A stretch of 64,000 nucleotides of DNA from an uncultured Bacteroidales bacterium (GTDB lineage Bacteria > Bacteroidota > Bacteroidia > Bacteroidales > WCHB1-69): the NCBI GenBank assembly GCA_934699095.1, contig CAKUVI010000004.1, forward strand, positions 1-64,000, in the 5' to 3' direction. The notes beneath the pieces are model-generated. The model was not told where the DNA came from. It ran no database searches and saw only the letters and a list, made by a program, of their open reading frames with translations. The position numbers were made by a program, and so were the translations under genes. Below, one piece after another: positions 8,156 to 16,890 of the stretch (position 1 is the first letter of the stretch; each line of letters begins with the position of its first letter).

Positions 8156-9484
8156 ATGTTTCAACGATTCCTCAATTCTTTAAAAGAGATTGTTGGCGCC
8201 GACTTTGCCGACAAAAATTACTTGTTAGCTGTTAGCGGCGGTGCCGACTCTTCGGTGATGACCTACCTTTTTAACAAAGCCAAACTGAAATTCTCCATGG
8301 CCCACTGCAATTTCCATTTGCGCGGTGAATACTCTGACCGTGATATGGAATTTGTAAAAAACATGGCTGGAAGTGTCAACTCTGAACTTTTTGTGAAAGA
8401 ATTTGACACATTGTCTTTACAAAAAGACTCGGGAAAGTCGGTGGAGATGGTCGCGCGCGACCTCAGGTATGGCTGGTTCGCTGAACTGATGAAAGGCTTC
8501 GATCTCCTTGTGACGGCACACAACAGCAATGACGCAGCCGAAACCACAATCCTGAACCTCTCCCGCGGCTCAGGTCTAAAGGGATTATGCTCCATCCCTC
8601 CAAAAAATGGACACATAATCCGACCTTTGCTCCCGTTCTCGGCCAAAGAAATCAGATCTTTCGCAAACAAAAATAGTATTGGCTATGTTGAAGACCACAC
8701 AAACAGCGACCAAACTATAAAACGCAACAAAATACGGCACTCCGTTGTCCCAATTCTGGAGGAAATCAATCCTAATCTACTCGATACCATGTACCGCAAC
8801 CAACAAATTCTACTCCGACAATATGCGTTTTACAATAAAAAGATGAATGAAGAGATAGCAAACATTGTCTTCAGCGATGCACTGCAAACACTCATCTCCA
8901 AACACCAACTCCACCAATTTGCCGACCCGCAACTCCTTCTCTTCGAAATACTGAACCAATTTGGCTTCTCTAATGATGTGTGCGAAAAAATAACCGAAAA
9001 TCCCGGACTCCCGACAGGAAAAATATTCTCATCTAACACCCACACGCTACTTGTTGACCGCGACTACCTTATAGTTCGTCGGAATGAAAATCAAAAAACA
9101 GACATCATTCAAATCAATTCCATTGATGATTTGTCACATCACTTCCGAATTGAATCAGAAATCTACAATAAAGATTTAAAATTCGACAAAAATCCTAATG
9201 TTTTTTACATTCCAGAAGAAAAATTGCATTTTCCGATTGTAATTCGCAATTGGCGTCACGGCGATTATTTTTATCCGTTAGGTGCAAATGGGAAAAAGAA
9301 ACTCAGTGATTTTTTCGCCACTGCAAAAATCAATTCATTTGAAAAACAGCAGGTTCGTCTATTGTGTTGCGGTGATGACATAATGTGGATAATAGGCCAC
9401 AGGTCTGATGAGAGATATAAAATAGATAATTTCACAAAAAAATATTACAAGATTACATATTTGAACACAAATAATGAGAAATAA
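8156..9484 (+). CDS. tilS: tRNA(Ile)-lysidine synthase
   Basis: Uses ATP and lysine to convert C34 of the CAU anticodon of tRNA-Ile2 to lysidine, so the tRNA reads AUA and is charged with Ile. The 442-residue length is typical. The N-terminal PP-loop motif SGGADS is at 27-32. It is followed by MAHCNFHLRG, VTAHNSNDAAET and the N-type ATPase fold; the C-terminal tRNA-binding domain includes IRNWRHGDYFYPLGANGKKK. Its end overlaps the metallophosphoesterase start by 11 bases, indicating one transcript. Confidence 0.95.
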   Translation: MFQRFLNSLKEIVGADFADKNYLLAVSGGADSSVMTYLFNKAKLKFSMAHCNFHLRGEYSDRDMEFVKNMAGSVNSELFVKEFDTLSLQKDSGKSVEMVARDLRYGWFAELMKGFDLLVTAHNSNDAAETTILNLSRGSGLKGLCSIPPKNGHIIRPLLPFSAKEIRSFANKNSIGYVEDHTNSDQTIKRNKIRHSVVPILEEINPNLLDTMYRNQQILLRQYAFYNKKMNEEIANIVFSDALQTLISKHQLHQFADPQLLLFEILNQFGFSNDVCEKITENPGLPTGKIFSSNTHTLLVDRDYLIVRRNENQKTDIIQINSIDDLSHHFRIESEIYNKDLKFDKNPNVFYIPEEKLHFPIVIRNWRHGDYFYPLGANGKKKLSDFFATAKINSFEKQQVRLLCCGDDIMWIIGHRSDERYKIDNFTKKYYKITYLNTNNEK

Positions 9485-10589
9485 ATCGCAGATTATGTTT
9501 TTTTTAATGATGATATTGATATTTATTGTCGGAGTCTTCTATTTAGGATTCCGGACAGCGTTTATATTCCAGAGCAAAGCGTGGATATGGTGTTGTGTAT
9601 ATGCCGTCATTTTGTTTGCCACATTTGGGATGATGATGGCCGGCATGAATATGAGGAGTTTGAGCAAGTCGTCGCACATCTTGTTCATGGTTGGCAACAC
9701 TATGGTTGGGGTTCTACTCTATATGTTATTAACCTTCGTAATTGTAGATATTGTGCATTTATTTGCGCATTTTTCACCAAAAACATTCGGATTGATAGCC
9801 TTTTTAACAACTTTTTGTGTTTCAACAGCGGCATTGGTTATTGCGGCGCATCCAAAGGTGAAAAGCACTGAGATTCATATCAGGAATTTGCAGAAACCGA
9901 TGAAGGTCGTGCATCTCACCGACATACACTTAGGGCATTTCAGGGGAAAGGCCAATTTGGAGAAGATAGTGGAAATGACAAATGCCGAAAATCCCGACTT
10001 TGTGGTTATCACCGGCGATTTGTTTGAGAGCAACTACAATTTATCATCGGTCACTTTGGAACCTTTAAAGGCGATAAAAGTGCCTGTATATTTTGTTGAC
10101 GGCAATCATGACATATACACTAATGACGGCAAAATCAAACAGTTGGTAGCTCAAACCGGGGTACGGGTGTTAGTAAACGAGATGGTTGATGAGCAGGGCA
10201 TACAGATAATCGGGTTAGACTATATGGATGCCGATGAAAACAGCACTGAGGATGTGGTTCCTCACGCTGCACAATCGCGCACAATCAGAAACACGATGCC
10301 ACAGTTTGACATTGACAGCAGCAGGCCCACGATAGTGCTCCACCACTCCCCTATTGGCGGTAAGTTCATTGCAGAGGCGGGCGGCGACCTTTTCCTTGCC
10401 GGCCACACTCACGGCGGTCAGCTTTTCCCGCTCACAATCATAAACAATCATCTCTTCGAATTCAACAAGGGATTATACAACAAATATGGAATGAAAGTGT
10501 ATGTGTCATGCGGCACTGGAACCTTCGGACCGCCGATGCGTTTAGGTACAATTAGCGAAATTGCCGTCCTGAATCTGATTCCAGAATAG
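9474..10589 (+). CDS. membrane metallophosphoesterase (calcineurin-like)
   Basis: A 371-residue protein. About four N-terminal membrane segments (roughly 7-27, 36-57, 68-95, 104-125) precede a cytoplasmic or periplasmic metallophosphatase domain. The five metal-binding blocks are present: HLTDIHLG (D150, H152), GDLF (181), GNHD, a later HH, and GHTHGGQ. This layout matches the YkuE/YaeI branch, some members of which cleave UDP-diacylglucosamine or related pyrophosphates; the substrate here is not determined. The start lies inside the end of tilS, and the gene ends before a new promoter at 10608. Confidence 0.88.
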   Translation: MRNKSQIMFFLMMILIFIVGVFYLGFRTAFIFQSKAWIWCCVYAVILFATFGMMMAGMNMRSLSKSSHILFMVGNTMVGVLLYMLLTFVIVDIVHLFAHFSPKTFGLIAFLTTFCVSTAALVIAAHPKVKSTEIHIRNLQKPMKVVHLTDIHLGHFRGKANLEKIVEMTNAENPDFVVITGDLFESNYNLSSVTLEPLKAIKVPVYFVDGNHDIYTNDGKIKQLVAQTGVRVLVNEMVDEQGIQIIGLDYMDADENSTEDVVPHAAQSRTIRNTMPQFDIDSSRPTIVLHHSPIGGKFIAEAGGDLFLAGHTHGGQLFPLTIINNHLFEFNKGLYNKYGMKVYVSCGTGTFGPPMRLGTISEIAVLNLIPE

Positions 10590-10607
10590 AAAACAGCGAA
10601 AAAAAAC

Positions 10608-10617
10608 TATTTTTGCA
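10608..10617 (+). promoter_or_regulatory. -7 box upstream of 10668
   Basis: TATTTTTGCA, a TAnnTTTG match, 50 bases before the ATG. It would start an operon of the small membrane protein, sufS and the SDR gene. Confidence 0.6.
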
Positions 10618-10667
10618 ACTTGATAATTGATATTATAAAAAGCTTATCTACAGCGAAATAAGAATAA

Positions 10668-11165
10668 ATGAACAATTCTAACATAGATAATACACAAAGA
10701 AGGACGCCGTTTTTATGGATTTTGGCTATTCTTACAATGATAAACACGGGCTTTTCGTCCATCACTTATCTGATGTGGGCGTTGATTCCAGACACTATGT
10801 CTCAATCGATGGGGGTGATTAAAGAATCCGGCTTCTTTTCTTCTGAACAGGCCGAACAGATTCTCAGCATTTATACTTCAATCAGTAACTGGCAATATGT
10901 CTTGTTGGCTTTGGTTCAGGTGATGCTTTTTGCAGGGGCACTAATAATGTTGGCCAAACTTAATCCAGTAGGATTTCACATATACACAATAGGTCAGATA
11001 TTGCAATTCTGTGTCATGAATTTCGTTATTGGCGGAATGGTAGCCATGGACTGGAATGCGATTATCATGGCCACATTATGGGTATTGATGTACTCCACCC
11101 AACTAAGATACATGAAAGGGGCGGCAGACGAGAGTTCGAATGATGAAATAGAAAAAGGAGAATAG
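10668..11165 (+). CDS. hypothetical integral membrane protein
   Basis: A 165-residue protein with about four hydrophobic segments (roughly 14-38, 74-97, 103-120 and 122-142) and a charged C-terminus. The N-terminus reads TQRRTPFLWILAILTMI. No family is recognised. Its stop lies 2 bases before the sufS start, so it is co-transcribed with sufS, but no link to Fe-S assembly can be read from the sequence. Confidence 0.8.
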   Translation: MNNSNIDNTQRRTPFLWILAILTMINTGFSSITYLMWALIPDTMSQSMGVIKESGFFSSEQAEQILSIYTSISNWQYVLLALVQVMLFAGALIMLAKLNPVGFHIYTIGQILQFCVMNFVIGGMVAMDWNAIIMATLWVLMYSTQLRYMKGAADESSNDEIEKGE

Positions 11166-11167
11166 AG

Positions 11168-12370
11168 ATGAACAGAGAGGATTTCCCGATATTATCGCAA
11201 AAAATATACAACAAGCCATTGGTTTATTTAGACAATGCAGCCACTACCCAAAAACCGCAGGTTGTAATTGACACGTTATCAGATTATTATAAAACCCGCA
11301 ACAGCAACATACACCGAGGTGTGCATTATTTGAGTTCGGCTGCCACTGCCGATTTTGAAGAGGCACGCAGGGAGGTGAGGGATTTCATAAACGCGAAGGA
11401 GGAGGCTGAGATTATTTTCACGCGCGGCACCACGGAGTCGATCAATCTTTTGGCCTCATCGTTTGGGAAGACATTTATCAAAGAGGGCGATGAAATCATC
11501 ATTTCAGAGATGGAGCACCACTCTAACATTGTTCCATGGCAATTTGTGTGCGAAGAGCGTGGCGCTAAGCTGAAGGTGCTGAATTTCAACGACAAAGGAG
11601 AACTTTTGATTGAAAAATTGGAGAGTCTGATTACCGCACGTACAAAGATTGTGTCCGTCACTCATGTTTCAAACACCATGGGCACAGTGAATCCGATAAG
11701 CGAAATCGTATCCATTGCACACAAACATGGTGTACCGGTAATGGTTGACGGAGCGCAATCGGTGGCGCACACAAAAATCGATGTTCAGCTTCTCGACTGT
11801 GATTTTCTCTGTTTTTCAGGACATAAGATGTACGCACCTATGGGCGTAGGTGTTCTTTATGGCAAAAGAAAATGGTTAGAGGAGATGGTGCCATACCATG
11901 GCGGCGGCGAGATGATAAAGGAGGTTACATTTGAGAAAACCACATACAACGAACTGCCTTTCAAATTTGAAGCCGGAACGCCGTCTGTAGGAGATGTGCT
12001 TGGGCTTCAGAAAGCCATCCAATACATGCATGGTATTGGCATGGAAAACATTGTGAAGCATGAAGACCTGTTGATGAACTATGCCATTGAAAGGCTCAGG
12101 GAGATAGAAGGCTTGCGGTTTATCGGCGAGGCAACAGAACGCGCCGGTGCAGTGTCGTTTCTCGTGGGCAACATTCATCCTTACGACATGGGCGTGTTGC
12201 TCGACCACTGCGGCGTTGCCGTCCGCACTGGCCACCATTGCACACAACCTATCATGACCCACTTCAACATCCCCGGCACGGTAAGGGCCTCTTTTGCCCT
12301 TTATAACACCACCGAAGATATAGACGCTTTGGTTGCCGCAGTGATAAAATCAAAAAACATGCTCTTATGA
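11168..12370 (+). CDS. sufS: cysteine desulfurase SufS
   Basis: A PLP enzyme that takes sulfur from cysteine for Fe-S cluster assembly by the SUF machine. It is 400 residues, class V aminotransferase fold. The PLP lysine is in CFSGHKMYAP (K220), and the sulfur-carrying cysteine in RTGHHCTQP (C358), the short-loop SufS type. The N-terminal DNAATTQKP and the TRGTTESINLLA segment are typical. It overlaps the SDR gene by 4 bases (ATGA). The rest of the SUF set in this window (sufC, sufD) is about 24 kb away, and no sufB or sufE is in view. Confidence 0.95.
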   Translation: MNREDFPILSQKIYNKPLVYLDNAATTQKPQVVIDTLSDYYKTRNSNIHRGVHYLSSAATADFEEARREVRDFINAKEEAEIIFTRGTTESINLLASSFGKTFIKEGDEIIISEMEHHSNIVPWQFVCEERGAKLKVLNFNDKGELLIEKLESLITARTKIVSVTHVSNTMGTVNPISEIVSIAHKHGVPVMVDGAQSVAHTKIDVQLLDCDFLCFSGHKMYAPMGVGVLYGKRKWLEEMVPYHGGGEMIKEVTFEKTTYNELPFKFEAGTPSVGDVLGLQKAIQYMHGIGMENIVKHEDLLMNYAIERLREIEGLRFIGEATERAGAVSFLVGNIHPYDMGVLLDHCGVAVRTGHHCTQPIMTHFNIPGTVRASFALYNTTEDIDALVAAVIKSKNMLL

Positions 12371-13143
12371 ACAACACCTTTGCACTTGTCACAGGCGGTA
12401 GTTCAGGAATCGGCTCAGCCTACGCCGAAGAATGGGCGCGGAAGGGATATAATATCCTCATAGTAAGCAACCGCGAAGATCTTAATTCAACCGAGCAACT
12501 GCGACTGCAGAAGCTTTTCCCGAATCTGACAATCATCTCAAAATTCGCCGACTTATCAAAAGCTGAAAGTGCACAGGAATTGTTCGATTTCTGTCAAAAA
12601 GAGAAGATCATTGTGGAAGTGCTCGTCAACAATGCCGGAATGTTCTATTTTGGTGCCGCTGTGGATAAGCCGCTGGCCTTGAGCCAGACGATGACAGCCC
12701 TTCATTGCGACACACCGGTGGCACTGTGCGTGCTCTTTGGCAACGAGATGAAAAAACGCGGCAGAGGTTTTATCATCAACGCGAGCTCTATCACAGCATT
12801 CATGAGCTTCCCCACAATAGCCGTCTATGAAGCCTCCAAATCGTTTCTTTACAAGTTCTCAAAAGGACTATCCTACGAGCTCAGCCACCACGGAGTGAAA
12901 GTTTGCTGTGTATGCCCCGGAGCCGTTGACACCGACCTGTATAACCTCCCGTTGAAAACACGGAAGTTATTAAGACATGTCGGCATAATGCTGACACCAA
13001 AACAGATTGCAAGACGTGGTGTGAGGGCCACTTTGCACGGCCGCCGCGTCAAAATCCCGGGATTCATAAACCATATCTTCATATTCCTCTGTTTTCTGGT
13101 ACCTGGCTTTGTGATTGACCTCGTTAAAAAGAAATTTGTATAA
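12367..13143 (+). CDS. SDR-family oxidoreductase
   Basis: A 258-residue short-chain dehydrogenase with an N-terminal Rossmann motif TGGSSGIGSAYAE, the NNAG motif, and catalytic Ser (INASS) and YEASK (Tyr/Lys). The C-terminus ends in a hydrophobic stretch (HIFIFLCFLVPGFVIDLV), suggesting membrane association, as in some lipid- or ketone-reducing SDRs. NAD(P)H-dependent; the substrate is unknown. The start overlaps the sufS stop by ATGA, so it is translationally coupled to sufS. A short GTCTT/AAGAC hairpin at 13156-13168 may be a weak terminator. Confidence 0.88.
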   Translation: MNNTFALVTGGSSGIGSAYAEEWARKGYNILIVSNREDLNSTEQLRLQKLFPNLTIISKFADLSKAESAQELFDFCQKEKIIVEVLVNNAGMFYFGAAVDKPLALSQTMTALHCDTPVALCVLFGNEMKKRGRGFIINASSITAFMSFPTIAVYEASKSFLYKFSKGLSYELSHHGVKVCCVCPGAVDTDLYNLPLKTRKLLRHVGIMLTPKQIARRGVRATLHGRRVKIPGFINHIFIFLCFLVPGFVIDLVKKKFV

Positions 13144-13214
13144 CTGTTTATTTCCGTCTTGAAAAGACAATTTTATACAATGTATTGTGACGTTGATTTA
13201 GAATGTTTTTTTAC

Positions 13215-13224
13215 TATATTCGCG
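13215..13224 (+). promoter_or_regulatory. -7 box upstream of 13240
   Basis: TATATTCGCG, a variant of TAnnTTTG with TTCG, 15 bases before the ATG at 13240. Confidence 0.45.
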
Positions 13225-13239
13225 CTCGAGAATTAACCT

Positions 13240-13725
13240 ATGCACAAAATCTTGAATGTGTTTTATAGTCAGAAGGTTGCGCGTTTGATGCTCGTTGGTC
13301 TATTGTGGATTCTTGCATCAATGTTTTCTATCGATTTCATTCGGAATGTCGTATGTGACGGGCATCCCTGCACTACTGAGGCTTGTTTCTTTGTTGATAA
13401 TGAGATTGACGAAGATGATGACGAAGACCTCCTCGATATTGATATGTCTTATAAGTTAGCCATCAGTGCGCCAAAAGCCCTCAATGGTAGTTATAAAACT
13501 GCCATGTCGGTTTCAAAGGCCAAAATCAGCGAGAATATTATTCGAGGGTGGTTGCGGCGCATAGGGCCCGATTCGAACCATTGTATCTCAGATCTTTATT
13601 TTTGTAATACAAATTGTTGTGGTGTGTGTCGTATGTTCGACATACACCATTTTTATTTCCAAATATCAAACTATGAATTATTGACAAATAAAAATATCAG
13701 AAATAACATAAATTTATGGATTTAA
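13240..13725 (+). CDS. hypothetical small membrane protein, tail doubtful
   Basis: An open frame of 161 codons. The first part looks real: one hydrophobic segment at about 14-34, the pair CDGHPC...C, then an acidic stretch NEIDEDDDEDLLDID, and a basic end near RGWLRR. The last 45 or so codons are AT-rich and cover a strong hairpin (13621-13648). The frame also runs 10 bases into the Na/Pi symporter gene. The authentic protein may stop earlier through an unseen frameshift, or the whole frame may be translated. No family is recognised. Confidence 0.5.
   Translation: MHKILNVFYSQKVARLMLVGLLWILASMFSIDFIRNVVCDGHPCTTEACFFVDNEIDEDDDEDLLDIDMSYKLAISAPKALNGSYKTAMSVSKAKISENIIRGWLRRIGPDSNHCISDLYFCNTNCCGVCRMFDIHHFYFQISNYELLTNKNIRNNINLWI
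13621..13653 (+). terminator. hairpin with T-rich tail, probable terminator
   Basis: An 11-bp stem (GGTGTGTGTCG with CGACATACACC, one G-U) and a 6-nt loop are followed by ATTTTTATTT. It lies inside the 3' part of the small membrane-protein frame and about 65 bases before the Na/Pi symporter start. It may therefore end the upstream transcript or attenuate the symporter. Confidence 0.6.
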
Positions 13726-15392
13726 CAAGTGTAATTGTAGCAATTTTAACCCTGACGGCAGGCGTTGGTGTTTTCTTAGTGGCCTGCCAGATGATGAGTA
13801 ACAATTTGGAATCTGCCGGCAGCCGCAAACTCAAGCAGTTGTTTGCGAAGACTGGCAACAGCAAGCTTGCCGGTGTGGGCATAGGCATTGCGGGCACCGC
13901 TGCCATTCAGAGCAGCAGCGCGGTGACTGTTATGGTCATCGGTTTTGTTAACGTAGGTATTATGAGTCTCTACCAGGCTGCCACAATAATCTATGGCGCC
14001 AATATAGGCACCACTGTCACTGCGCAGTTGGTGGCTCTCGGAATGTTCGGCGGCGGCGGTGTCTCAACAACAGTTATCTTCGCCGCCTTTGCCGGTATCG
14101 GCACCTTTATGTCGCTGTTTTCAAAAACCGACAGATGGAAACAGACGGGAGGCATCCTCACAGGGTTCGGGATGTTGTTTGTGGGACTTGGCATGATGTC
14201 GTCGGCGATGGAGGGCTTCGCAGCAATGCCAGGCGTAAAGACTTTCATCGCGGGCATTGGCAACCCTCTGCTGTTGGTGGCTATCGGTGCTATCCTGACA
14301 GCTGTGATCCAATCCTCGTCAGCCATGACCTCTATAGTTATCGCCATGTTGGTGGCAGGGCTTGTAAATCTTGAGCAAGGCATCTATTTGAGCATGGGAT
14401 CTAACATAGGCACGTGCGTAAGTGCCATCATTGCAAGCATGGCCAGCGGTACAAACGCCAAAAGGACTGCTCTTATCCACCTCCTCTTCAATATTATGGG
14501 TGTGGTTCTGTTCCTCATTTTAGCTCTTGCCCTCAATATTGTATCCGGCCATTCTACAACCTTCGGCACAATATTCGGAAAATGGTTCCCAGGCGCACCC
14601 GCCGTCCAACTTGCCATGTTCCACACTTTCTTCAACGTTGGAACCTCTCTCATAGCTCTTCCTCTTACAAACACACTCGTCTCTACCGTTTGCAAGTTGA
14701 TTCACGAAGGAAACTCCACAAAAGACGGCCCTCGCCTCAGATTCCTCGACCAGTCAATGCTCAGCACTCCTGCAGTGGCAGTGCGACAATTGAAAGCCGA
14801 GATAGAAAACATGGCGGATATGGCAATCTCCAATTTCCGCCGTTCCATAAATATCGTGACCACTTTGGATTACACTGAAATTGATGAATTCAGGAAGATT
14901 GAGAACGAACTTAACTTTCTGAACAAGGAACTATTGCGCTATTCAGTGGCACTTTCAGTAAAAAAACTGAGCACCTACGACCAACAATATCTCACCTCAG
15001 CCATCAAATCGGTGAGTGACCTCGAACGAGTTGGCGACTATGCAGAAAACATTGTAGAATATGCCGATTCTTTGAAAGAGCAGGACTCAGCCTTTTCAGA
15101 AGAGGCTATATCGGAAATCGGTGAAATGTCGAAACTTGTTGATAACCTGTACTCTGAAGTTATGGAAGCTTATCACAACAGCGACCGCGAAGCATTGCAA
15201 CGAGCCGAGGTCATAGAGGATAAGATTGACGGTTTTACAGAGACAATGGAGCAAAACCATATCAGCCGACTCACCGCCGGCACTTGCAGTCCGTTAGTAG
15301 GTGCCGAATATCTCTCGCTCGCCCAAAACTCTGAACGTGTAGCCGACCACCTTATTAATGTGGCGCATTCAGTGCTCCAATGGCAAGCCTGA
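13716..15392 (+). CDS. Na+/phosphate symporter with PhoU domain
   Basis: A 558-residue inner-membrane transporter of the NptA/YjbB group (PNaS family), moving inorganic phosphate with sodium. Two inverted halves each carry the QSSSA motif (IQSSSAVTVMVIGFVN and IQSSSAMTSIVIAMLV) and a GANIGT/GSNIGT loop. About eight to nine membrane segments lie in residues 1-330. The last 200 residues form a helical PhoU-like domain (KSVSDLERVGDYAENIVEYA and NSERVADHLINVAHSVL). No Pho box is recognised upstream. The preceding frame overlaps the start by 10 bases. Confidence 0.92.
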   Translation: MDLTSVIVAILTLTAGVGVFLVACQMMSNNLESAGSRKLKQLFAKTGNSKLAGVGIGIAGTAAIQSSSAVTVMVIGFVNVGIMSLYQAATIIYGANIGTTVTAQLVALGMFGGGGVSTTVIFAAFAGIGTFMSLFSKTDRWKQTGGILTGFGMLFVGLGMMSSAMEGFAAMPGVKTFIAGIGNPLLLVAIGAILTAVIQSSSAMTSIVIAMLVAGLVNLEQGIYLSMGSNIGTCVSAIIASMASGTNAKRTALIHLLFNIMGVVLFLILALALNIVSGHSTTFGTIFGKWFPGAPAVQLAMFHTFFNVGTSLIALPLTNTLVSTVCKLIHEGNSTKDGPRLRFLDQSMLSTPAVAVRQLKAEIENMADMAISNFRRSINIVTTLDYTEIDEFRKIENELNFLNKELLRYSVALSVKKLSTYDQQYLTSAIKSVSDLERVGDYAENIVEYADSLKEQDSAFSEEAISEIGEMSKLVDNLYSEVMEAYHNSDREALQRAEVIEDKIDGFTETMEQNHISRLTAGTCSPLVGAEYLSLAQNSERVADHLINVAHSVLQWQA

Positions 15393-15477
15393 CACATTGT
15401 TGATTCGTGGACTCATTTTTCTGACGCAGAATCAGCAATATTACAGTATTGATTTGACGACTTGCGGTAGGGGTTGG

Positions 15478-16569
15478 TTATTTCCCGAAAAGTACTTCCT
15501 TGAACTTTTCTATCACTGAATTTTCGGAATATTTTTCCAAAAAAATTTGCCTCGAATAAACATTGAAGCGTGGACGTGGATTTTTTTCAAAATCGCTGAT
15601 TCGTTTAATAAACTCCTCAGCTGTGTTACATCGGCCACCTACTTTGTCGTAATCCAGATCATAACCGACAAAAGCCTCATCTGTGGCGATGATGTTTTTG
15701 CCGTACATAAGGCTTTCGCAAGTTTTCACCTTCATGCCACTGCCTTTGAAAATAGGAAGAACCATAATGTCAGCAGCTTCAAAATAAGGTAGCAAATCGG
15801 GTGCATCACTTACAACATCTATGTCTTGCAGCAATGTCTCTTCTTCTTTGAGTTTTGACATTCCTTTACCAACCACCTGTATTCGAATATTAACGTGAGG
15901 ATAAACATTTTTAATAAACCAGACTATGCCTTCATTGTTGGGCGGAAAATAGGCTCCCAAGAATAGGCATAAAGGTTTATTGGATGTCATCACCTGTGAA
16001 TAGCTGTCTTTCACATACTTGTCTTTAAATGCTACGGGAATCAGAATATCTGCCCGCTTCCCATAACGGGAATATAGTTCACTGTCGTCACGCTTGTTTA
16101 AAGCAATCGTCTTGTCAGAATATTGGCAAGCATAACGGTCGTTGTTGTCAACACACCTCAATAAAATATTCTTGCCAAGCTTGTTACCCAACTTGGCTTC
16201 AAAATAGGGGACTTCTACGTTGTGAAAAAATGAAATCACCTTTCCTCGGTAATTTGACTGCCTCAATTTCTTTGCTATAATGCCAAAAACACTGCGGTCA
16301 ATGAAAACGACATCGAATGACTGGGCGGAATTAACAATCTCGTTCACACGCTTAGGGGTAAGGCCAAAAAAATAGTTGAACGGAAAGAAAAAAATACCCT
16401 TCACATAATCTTTCAAAGATTTATTTTTGTTTTCATCGTGAATATAGCAAACAGTGATGTTTTCTTCACCTACCAATTGTGAAAGAACGTCATAATTTTT
16501 CTGGCTACCTTGCTCGCCGCCTTCAAAGATATTTTTTGATTTCTTATAACGTATAAATAGTATTTTCAT
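15478..16569 (-). CDS. glycosyltransferase (GT1/GT4-like)
   Basis: About 363 residues counted from the Met of MKILFIRYKK; an upstream in-frame ATG at 16596 would add nine residues. The GT-B fold is seen as an N-terminal loop FEGGEQGSQKNYDVL and a C-terminal donor-binding half (LCLFLGAYFPPNNEGIVWFI, then MVLPIFKGSGMKVKTCESLM with the E of the E-x7-E pattern). It probably adds a sugar to a surface polysaccharide or glycoprotein. It stands alone on the minus strand near a larger glycan cluster; donor and acceptor are unknown. Confidence 0.82.
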   Translation of the reverse strand: MKILFIRYKKSKNIFEGGEQGSQKNYDVLSQLVGEENITVCYIHDENKNKSLKDYVKGIFFFPFNYFFGLTPKRVNEIVNSAQSFDVVFIDRSVFGIIAKKLRQSNYRGKVISFFHNVEVPYFEAKLGNKLGKNILLRCVDNNDRYACQYSDKTIALNKRDDSELYSRYGKRADILIPVAFKDKYVKDSYSQVMTSNKPLCLFLGAYFPPNNEGIVWFIKNVYPHVNIRIQVVGKGMSKLKEEETLLQDIDVVSDAPDLLPYFEAADIMVLPIFKGSGMKVKTCESLMYGKNIIATDEAFVGYDLDYDKVGGRCNTAEEFIKRISDFEKNPRPRFNVYSRQIFLEKYSENSVIEKFKEVLFGK

Positions 16570-16865
16570 AAAGCTAAGAAAAATTTTACATATCAATAGC
16601 TTATCACTAAACTATAGAATATTATTTGTTTCTGTTGAAAAATATTCTTTCATTATATGCCTTTTATTGGTCAAATGGTATTTTGAATGGGACTATTAGG
16701 GAATGTCGTTCAAGGTCGTATCGGTGGAGCAGTGGCAAATTTCCGCCCATTTCCCAAAAGTGAGATTCCCCTTGAAAACTTCCACTAATCAGTTTTTTCT
16801 TGCAAATACATACAATGGCCTTTATTTTTCAGCAAAAAAAGCATTTTTCGGTAAAAAAACGTCTT

Positions 16866-16889
16866 ATTCGCCGAAAAGGTTCGGTGAAT
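16866..16889 (-). terminator. Probable terminator of the YfhO gene
   Basis: A 10-bp stem (ATTCGCCGAA with TTCGGTGAAT, one G-U) with a 4-nt loop starts right after the YfhO stop codon. A minus-strand T run (plus A run 16853-16859) follows a few bases beyond the stem. The rest of 16597-16865 shows no gene. Confidence 0.6.
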
Positions 16890-16890
16890 G

